DNA of 64,000 nt from Hetaerina americana (Eukaryota > Arthropoda > Insecta > Odonata > Calopterygidae): positions 43,334,027 through 43,398,026 of the forward strand of contig JAKTNV010000010.1 of the NCBI GenBank assembly GCA_022747635.1. Direction: 5' to 3'. Numbering within the stretch: position 1 is the first letter of the stretch; each line of letters starts with the position of its first letter. A model generated the notes under the pieces. The model worked only from the letters and a program-made list of their open reading frames with translations, made no database searches and was not told where the DNA came from. Shown in pieces: positions 57,131 to 64,000 of the stretch. Made by a program: the position numbers and the translations under genes.

Positions 57131-59738
57131 AAATATTTATTTTGTTATTTTGCCTGTTTAATGTAAAACTGACTAAACACACTTGGAGAGCAATAATTTT
57201 GCAATGGGGTTTGAATGAATTGTACGGATGAACTTATGTTTGTGCCAAAGGGAGCATGTGGACTGCTATATCTTAAGTATGGAGAAATCACAGTGAGAAG
57301 ATGGATGAAAATGATGAGAAACCAAAGCAAACAAGATTAAAAATTACTCCCCTTTTTTTTAACAGGTCAACAAGTATTTGTTCATCTCTTTTCCTTTCTT
57401 CAGTTATCTCTAATTCTGTGGAGGATTTTTCTGTCCACTATTATCTACCGTATTCCCAGCCTAAGATGCACTGTGGTTTTTTTCAGGTTAGAATTTATGA
57501 TAAATACTTGGATTAGACAGAAAAGATCAAATTATTTTGATGTTAACACTTAATGAGAAGAAAATTGAATTGTTGCATTAAAAAATTAGAAACGTTTATT
57601 CATCGTATTATCCCAGAAATTCATCATGGCTAGGCCAAAACACCTTTCAGCTCTACCCCCATCCCAAGCCCTACTCTATCTCCATAGCGTAGGAGATGAC
57701 AAGTCGGGATATTGGATATATATCGGATAATAAGGATTTGCAATAGATATCGCTTGATGCGTTGCCATGTCTATCGCATTCCCACGGAGGGAATATGCAT
57801 CCCTAGAGATGTTTAGGGAGTAAGTTGATAATAATAAAAATTAATGATGAAATATATTTCATCCATCCCCCTTTCAATTATTCCTGTTGAAACTAGAATG
57901 AGGTGAGACAACTGGATGGTCACTACAAGAAACCCACAGAGCTACTGGTAATTGTAGGGCACCCTGATATAAAAAATATACATCTTTTCTTTGCATATAC
58001 CTTGTGCATAATCTTTTTTGGCATGGAACGCATTATAAAATTTTACATTGATTTTTATGTGATAAGTTGTTTCACAAGACGAGTGTTTCGTTTACGAGAA
58101 AGATCACGAAACGAATTATGCTCGTTGAATGAGGTTCTACTGTATTGATATTGCAAGATTTTTAGCAATCTAGGAGGTCATTTTGAAGCAGTTTTATACA
58201 CACAGATTTATCCTTTCCATTTCCTCGGTAGTAGCTACAAATAAGGAATATACGTTTGACCCTGAGGTTCAAATTGTCATCATTGTCAATATCTCACTTC
58301 TGAATGGTATTAGTATCACCTATATTCCTGTAAAGTGTTCCATCAAATTCTTATCTATTTAATAAAATATAAAATCCTACTATGTATCATATGGCATATG
58401 ATATGCATTAAAAGTTTTAATAATATTAACCAAATTGAACGAACACACTGTAACGTTGAAAAATAGGATGAAATCCAAAATTCAATGAATATTACTAAAA
58501 TACTAGACTTCAAAAACTTAAGTTTTTAAAACGTACATAAGTCCATTAAGCACATTTTAAAGTTTACTCACTCATCAAAGGACTTCATGATGTGAATAAG
58601 ACGCTGAATTAAGGGATTAATACATTTTTTTAAACAACATTGGTCGAATTCATTAATGTGGCATATTAAGCCATAAATATTATTCAGCAATTATGGGATT
58701 TATGGGATGTGAGCTTCACAAGCGTAAGAATGCAGCCCAAGCGGAGATTCGGGAACCAAGCTGGTAGTCAAACTATTTCCCCCTTTATTCAAGAGCTAAG
58801 CCATTCCATTCTAAGGAGACAAAACTTTTCCCCAACGTTGTTTTCAACGCAAATTTCTTTCAACTCTCTCTCATTTTCTTTCAGTATCAGATTTAAATTC
58901 TAACTTGACCTGCACTTTCATTTGAGGAAACGCACGAAATGGTCATTAAAACCAAAGGCGTCACCCATTATGAACAAATTTCTCACCCACAAGAACACGG
59001 GTCTGAAGTCAGGTATCACTTTTTAAATGTATTCATACAAATGCAGTTTATAATTCATTCCGGCACCGTTTGTGTAGATTACTTCCATAAACATAAACCT
59101 CAATGTTACGCAAATTTAACTTCGGCTCGAGTAATCTAAGGCTATTGAACGCCTGGATTATTTTGCAAAAATGGCAGTTTTGGAAAACCAGCCAAATTTG
59201 CATTATGTTCCCGAGGCGGTATCCTAACCCGCGAGCTTCTTGCAATTAGCACGCATTGTACTTAACCCGAGCTGGCTAAATCATATTTAGTTCCTTAACC
59301 GTAGCATCAATACATTAAAAGTAAACTCGCAAGTTACGCTATAGAAAAATTTCAAACTTAGGCTACTTCTGTCAAATATGGGAAACTTGACCTCTATGGT
59401 ATCGTAAAATATCAAATTTAAAGAAAAACTCCTATGGCCGTAATAAATTAGCACCACTCGTCCAAAAGGAAAAATACGATTGCTGTGATGATTTGTGGGA
59501 GAAGTAATTCCACGAGAATGACCAACCACAGCCTCTCAATCATAATTCTCTTTTGTAGAGGTTTGCGGGAATGTAACTTCCTCGCCAGTGACCAACTACA
59601 CACACCCACACACTCAACCCAAACCGGGATTCTCCACAGGGCTGAAGAGACTCCGCTAAGGATGCCTGGGTTTTAGCCACATATCCGTGACTGTTTACAG
59701 GAATTAAATCGACGTCAGGGACAAACTCAGAGCAGACA
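57131..59738. other. Intergenic, nothing recognised
   Basis: No coding, RNA or transposon signal that I can support. Two partly similar blocks near 59480-59530 and 59555-59605 (gaatgaccaacca / agtgaccaacta) hint at a local duplication. Confidence 0.45.
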
Positions 59739-59951
59739 CTCAAAAACACTCACACATTCAAAGAGGGCCTAAATACTGGGAGAATATTACTCAAATAGAG
59801 CAAAGTCAAGGGATGGCAACAAACAGGGGAAGACGAAGGTGTTGTTGCTGGAAAGGTGAAGGCGCTCTCTGCTGCCATCCCTTGACTTTGCTCTCTTTGA
59901 GTAATATTCTACCAGTATTTAGGCCCTCTTTGCATGTGAGTGAGTGCTAAT
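59739..59951. mobile_element. Foldback element
   Basis: Arms of about 70-80 bp (left contains gagggcctaaatactgg and agagcaaagtcaagggatgg; right contains their complements) flank a loop of about 45 bp with direct repeats (ggtgttgttgctgg, ggtgaaggcgctc). No hammerhead core, no coding capacity, and no clear target duplication. Possibly a TIR-type MITE. Confidence 0.75.
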
Positions 59952-60317
59952 TTATTACGGCCTTTCATGGAGAGGCACACCTTAGTTCTTTAGCAAATCA
60001 GTTTATTTTAGCAAGTGACGCCGTGAAAAAATCTCTGTTTTAAAAAAGGTGAAATCACTGACGAAATCAAGGAATTGGAGGACTTGTTCATGAAACTAAT
60101 AAATAGTCATAATAGGACTCTTGGAAAACTGGAGGCCAAGTCCGAAAACAATGACGTAAATGTAAAAATAATAAGATAGTGAGAGAAGAGTTTGAAGCTC
60201 TCCTGTTCGAAACCTGCAGTGGGCCCATCTTCCATTGAAATCGCTTACATTCAAATGATTAAGTACACGAGCAAGACGTCTCCAATATGGAGCAAAAAGG
60301 CAAGCAAAACTTACACC

Positions 60318-60508
60318 ATGAATAACTGATCGAAGCATTTTTCCACTTGATAAATTTCGATGTATTACATCATCATCAGGTCCTGCCTGATGATGACGTA
60401 ATACATCGAAACCTCGGTCGTAAAAAAAATATCTCGGGGCAAAATGCTTCGATCAGTTATCCATTATTTTTGACTTCCTCCACACTACCCCTGAAGCTAC
60501 TCAATTTG
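60318..60508 (+). mobile_element. Palindromic Penelope-type element with hammerhead-like core (copy 5)
   Basis: About 191 bp with near-identical 11-bp flanks (aaacttacacc 60307-60317, aaacttagacc 60509-60519). Palindrome arms at 60318-60463, tail at right. The tip on + has CTGATGA (60387-60393), a mostly paired stem II, GAAAC (60408-60412), a stem III ACC-TC-GGT, then C as the expected cleavage base. Separate subfamily from the other copies. Confidence 0.72.
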
Positions 60509-60529
60509 AAACTTAGACCGTAGTGATAA

Positions 60530-62600
60530 CCACGAGGGGAAGGAGCGGAGGAAGGAACAAGTGACGGCACAAAGATAAAGGTACTAAAATTATTAAACAC
60601 CAAAAAGTATCATAGTATAAAAATCAAAGGAATCACTGGGGCGAAGAACAAAGCTATGAAAATTGAGCCCAAAAACGTAGACATCGAAGAGAAACTGAAG
60701 AATTGCAAAGTATTTGCCGATAATAACCGACTGATAAGGAAACCGGTTAAGGTTCTCCCTAGAATGGCATTATACGCTGTTAAATCAAGCGTAACACCAG
60801 AGGATCTTGAGGAAGGTTTGAGGAACCAAAATGACCTATCTGCAGATAGCCACGTGAAAGCATTTTTTATATTTGGGAAAAGAGATGAACAAACTGGGTA
60901 ATGGAGGTAGAGCCCAATAGCAGAAAGAAGTTGCTAAATAGAGAAAGAGCTTTCCTTGAGTTTAGCTCATATAGAGTGAAGGACTTAATTGTAGAAACGA
61001 GGTGCTTCGAGTGCCAAAAGTTCGGATACACTGCCAAAAAGTGCCATGCATACCAGGATGTATGCGACCATTACTCTGGAGGTTAATATATAAAATGGCG
61101 AGGAAAAATTTAAAATACCACCAACATACTCGGCTAAGGCCAACGCCAAAGGAGAACTTCTATTCCTGGACGAAACCATTTCCAACATCAACACCGATCG
61201 GATGTCACATCAGAAAGTGAAACTGAAGAACATAACGTAATTAGGAGTGAGGCTAACTTCCCTTGCAAAGTACGATGAGTGATATCACCGATGAGGAAGT
61301 TAGAAGAAGAAAGATGAAAATTAGAAAGGCCCCAGGCATCGATGGCATAAATGTTGAATTGGTCAAAGCAGCCGAGCCGGTTATCCTCAACTACTTAAGT
61401 AGATTGCTACAGGGCTGTTTTAGAAACAAATACTTTCCTGCGGCATGGGAAAAGGGTGTCATATGCACTATCCTGACATATGAAGAAAAAGACCCTTCTG
61501 ATCCTAAGGCATACAGACCCATAATATTACTACCTGAAATGGGGAAAAACGTTCGAAAGAATCATCAAAATGAAAATTGAGGAAGCAGTTGGTGAGAAGG
61601 ATCTCCTTCACAAAAGCCAATTAGGATTCCGAAGAGGCAGATCCACCGCAGCCGCTGTAATGAAACTGCTGCTTGAAATCAAAAATCCTAAATACGAGTA
61701 TAAGTATAAGGTTGCCGTAAACATAGACTACGAAGCAGGATTCGATTCCTTATGGTGGCCCCATTGCATAAACCAACTCAAAAGTTATTAAATCCCGGGA
61801 CCAATAGTAGAACTTATTAAAAATTATTTCTTGAATAGAACAACCAAAATACAATGAAATAACTTGGAAGCCGAAAAGAACATTAAAAAATGGATACCAC
61901 AGGGGTCGCCATGAACGATCTGCTGAATCAACCCCTACCTGAAAACTGCAGAATCCGGAGGAAACTGGAGGAGGCCCAAATACCTTGCCTAATTGCAATA
62001 TCTGGGAGCTACAATGCGGTCTGTGATGAAGCTCCACAAATAATAACTGGGATACAGCCGATAACATTCTCAATAGAGGAAAGAAGAATCAAGTCACGGA
62101 TGAGGCAGATGGAAGAGGCTACTCTAGGAGATGTAACTTGGGTTCTGACTTAGAAATGGAACAGGAAGGTTATTAGAGACCATTTCCGGGAGAAATGGGA
62201 AACACTAGAAAAGGGGAAAACAACCAGACCATTCCTACCTAGCTTGAAGGAAAGAATGAAGATCAACTTTAAAACTTACAAAAAAATTGCGAAAATTTGG
62301 ACAGGACACGGTGAGTTTAGATCATACCTCAAGAAAATAGGGAAAAAAGGAGGGGGCGTGTGAATGCGAGATGGAGGAGGACACTGCAATGCACAAGAGT
62401 TCTTTATTGCCCAATTTTTGGCGAGAAAAGACGCGAACTGGAAGCTATCCTTGGATATTTGTGTAACGTCCAACCAATTGGGAAATGTCTACACGAGGAA
62501 CCAATTAGGAAAATATTGGATAGATTTGTCTACAAAAGGTAAAGTGGGAAAGAGGAGAACGACGGAAAGGAAGGGCATGTGAATCATATTTTGTTAAAAG
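60530..62600 (+). pseudogene. Decayed R1/I-like LINE, endonuclease deleted
   Basis: ORF1-like part at 60656-61086: gag-like text ending in a zinc knuckle, CFECQKFGYTAKKCHAYQDV. The reverse transcriptase follows within 200 bp: KIRKAPGIDGINVELVKAAE (61315), PAAWEKGVICTILT, SQLGFRRGRSTAAAVMKLLL (61612) and VAVNIDYEAGFDSLWW (61710, motif A). The C-terminal TGHGEFRSYLKKIGKKGGGV with a Cys-rich segment is near 62296. The APE endonuclease expected between ORF1 and RT is missing, and several stops and frameshifts occur. No function expected. Confidence 0.8.
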
Positions 62601-63234
62601 TTAACGTAATTTTGTGGTTTTAAAAATAAGGTACCCCAAAAAATTAAAACAATAAAGTGCCCGATTCTAATCGAACGGTCCAAATTATTGCTATTATGCA
62701 ACAAAAACAGCAAACAGTAGTAGCCTTCACAGTCTCCAAGCGCCGATCTCCCTCCAGTTCCCGCATGGGAATCAACTAGTCCTCGGAATTTTGACAGTGA
62801 AGAACTGGTTTGCTTTATCCCCGATCATGCGCATTGAGAATACGTACGAAGCTTCCGCAGGCATTAAAATCTTCTAGTGTATTTCAAGATTTATCCCGCG
62901 TCACACGTAAAAACATGGCGAACCTGCCAAATAATTTTCATGAGAATTCTATTTTAATCTATTTATTTCCTCTTTTCATTATACACAAAGGGATGGATGT
63001 TATTATTAAATATTCTTTTTCCGAAGAAATGTTTTTTGAAAACAATGCTTACGCGTGGTCCATTAAACACTAATTATCATGTTATATTCACTCGTTCTCC
63101 TTGAACATTAAGCAATTTAATTAAAATTAGCTAAAGAAAGTTATAAATAATTAACAGGAAACTAATAGGGCGTAATTAGCGCGGTGGATGACACAATATG
63201 ATGACATGGAAAGCTTACGACAGAAGGGGGCACT
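62601..63234. other. No feature recognised
   Basis: Intergenic AT-rich sequence without coding or repeat signals that I can support. Confidence 0.45.
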
Positions 63235-63480
63235 GAAATGGGTGCTCTGCGCAGAAAATCGAAAGATCTATCAGGAAGTAAAAAGGGTAAATCCGTGCAC
63301 ACTATGAAAGATTCTGAAGGACCCTTCATAACTGAAAAGGGAAAATATCGGGATGGATTAAAAAATTACATAAAGGATGTATATGGTAAAGACATTAGAC
63401 CTGCAAGAATAGTTCAATATGAAGTTGGTGGGTGAGGAAGTGCGGAAATAAGCAAGGGGGATTATCTTTTATCTTGTCAG
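63235..63480 (+). pseudogene. LINE linker fragment (same family as in intron 2)
   Basis: Open frame SKDLSGSKKGKSVHTMKDSE, then YIKDVYGKDIRPARIVQYEV. The VYGKDIRPARI stretch matches [11 protein letters not shown] in the 13736 LINE, where it lies between the endonuclease and RT. Ends in a frameshift near 63435. Confidence 0.6.
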
Positions 63481-63624
63481 GTATGGCTAAGAAATACAAG
63501 AGTGTACAGTTTCTCGATTATAAGCCTAACTAAAATGAGCAACAAAAAGTAATACAATGAAAATAGAAAAATATAGCCACAATGCCATTAACAAGTTTTT
63601 ATTTTCATCATATGAGATACGAGG

Positions 63625-64000
63625 CATATTCGAAAAGAAAGTTCCGTTTCCTTATATTTAAATATTGGCGGGTCAGAAGAAAGTTGTAAGCATGCAGCTC
63701 CATCTATTGATTGATTCCGAAATCACTGAAGTTATTTTGTTCCACTAGTCGCTTGCCTATCGGTGAATGCAAATAATAATGTCCGCGAAAATCGTTGCGA
63801 AGGGATCGATTTTTGTGTTCCGAAGTATCATCAGCTGCCCAAATTCATCGTGAGTTTTCCTTAGTTTAGAAAACTACAGCCATAATTAAATATCGTACAT
63901 GATAGACAATGCTATTAAGACTTCAAAAATGGTTGCAAAAATATGTATGCTGAAGAGCAGAGCGGTAGATCCAGCATCCAGGACGATCTTTTAACGAGTG
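63625..64000 (+). pseudogene. Start of a decayed mariner-like element, cut by the window end
   Basis: The start (gaggcatattcgaaaagaaa) has the look of a mariner-type terminus. Frames near 63930-63990 read NGCKNMYAEEQSGRSSIQDD, matching the N-terminal HTH-to-linker boundary (xxEERSGRPSxxxDD) of a mariner-type transposase. The rest lies beyond the window. Confidence 0.5.

Overview
This is a eukaryotic, almost certainly insect or other arthropod, nuclear window. It is AT-rich, has long introns, and is heavily loaded with SINEs, non-LTR retrotransposons, mariner-type DNA transposons and Penelope-like elements. The only host gene I can support is on the + strand. It encodes nidogen (entactin; the Drosophila gene is Ndg), a basement-membrane glycoprotein. 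I reconstructed 24 coding exons from 11629 to 56658. Every splice phase matches, and the exons sum to 3915 bases (1304 residues plus stop). Domain order is NIDO, EGF, G2F (nidogen beta-barrel), a long run of EGF modules, a YWTD/LY beta-propeller, and a C-terminal EGF. The 5' coding part (signal peptide and start of NIDO) was not found. It lies in an unrecognised exon between 1 and 11628 or upstream of the window.

Layout. 1-11628: no recognised coding sequence, a GC-rich island at about 4620-5285, SINEs, a LINE 3' remnant and a dead mariner (7090-8045). 11629-24795: nidogen exons 1-10 (NIDO, EGF1, G2F, first EGFs), with a LINE remnant carrying a 21-bp minisatellite in intron 2. 24796-45363: the EGF array (exons 11-17), with a nearly intact mariner inside a TA microsatellite, several SINEs and minus-strand LINE pieces in the introns. 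45364-56658: beta-propeller and C-terminus (exons 18-24), with a 5'-truncated Penelope-like element and a nested LINE/mariner graveyard in introns 20 and 23. 56659-57130: putative 3' UTR. 57131-64000: intergenic, with a foldback element, a palindromic Penelope-type element, a decayed R1-like LINE, another LINE piece and the start of a mariner-like remnant.

The most interesting structure is a set of short (184-232 bp) palindromic elements at 17486, 27185, 50220, 51340 and 60318. Each has a one-sided non-palindromic tail, 11-14 bp target-site duplications, and at the hairpin tip a hammerhead-ribozyme-like core (CTGANGA, stem II, then GAAAC or a variant). The 27185 copy shares its palindrome, tail and core with the 1.1-kb Penelope-like element at 47398-48485, which still encodes a GIY-YIG endonuclease and also has a 12-bp target duplication. 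I infer that these are non-autonomous, ribozyme-bearing satellites of Penelope-like elements, from several subfamilies, all sitting in or beside one gene. A second unusual family is a tRNA-bearing element. One copy (33843-34604) is an inverted-plus-tandem composite that appears to have inserted as one unit with a 12-bp target duplication.
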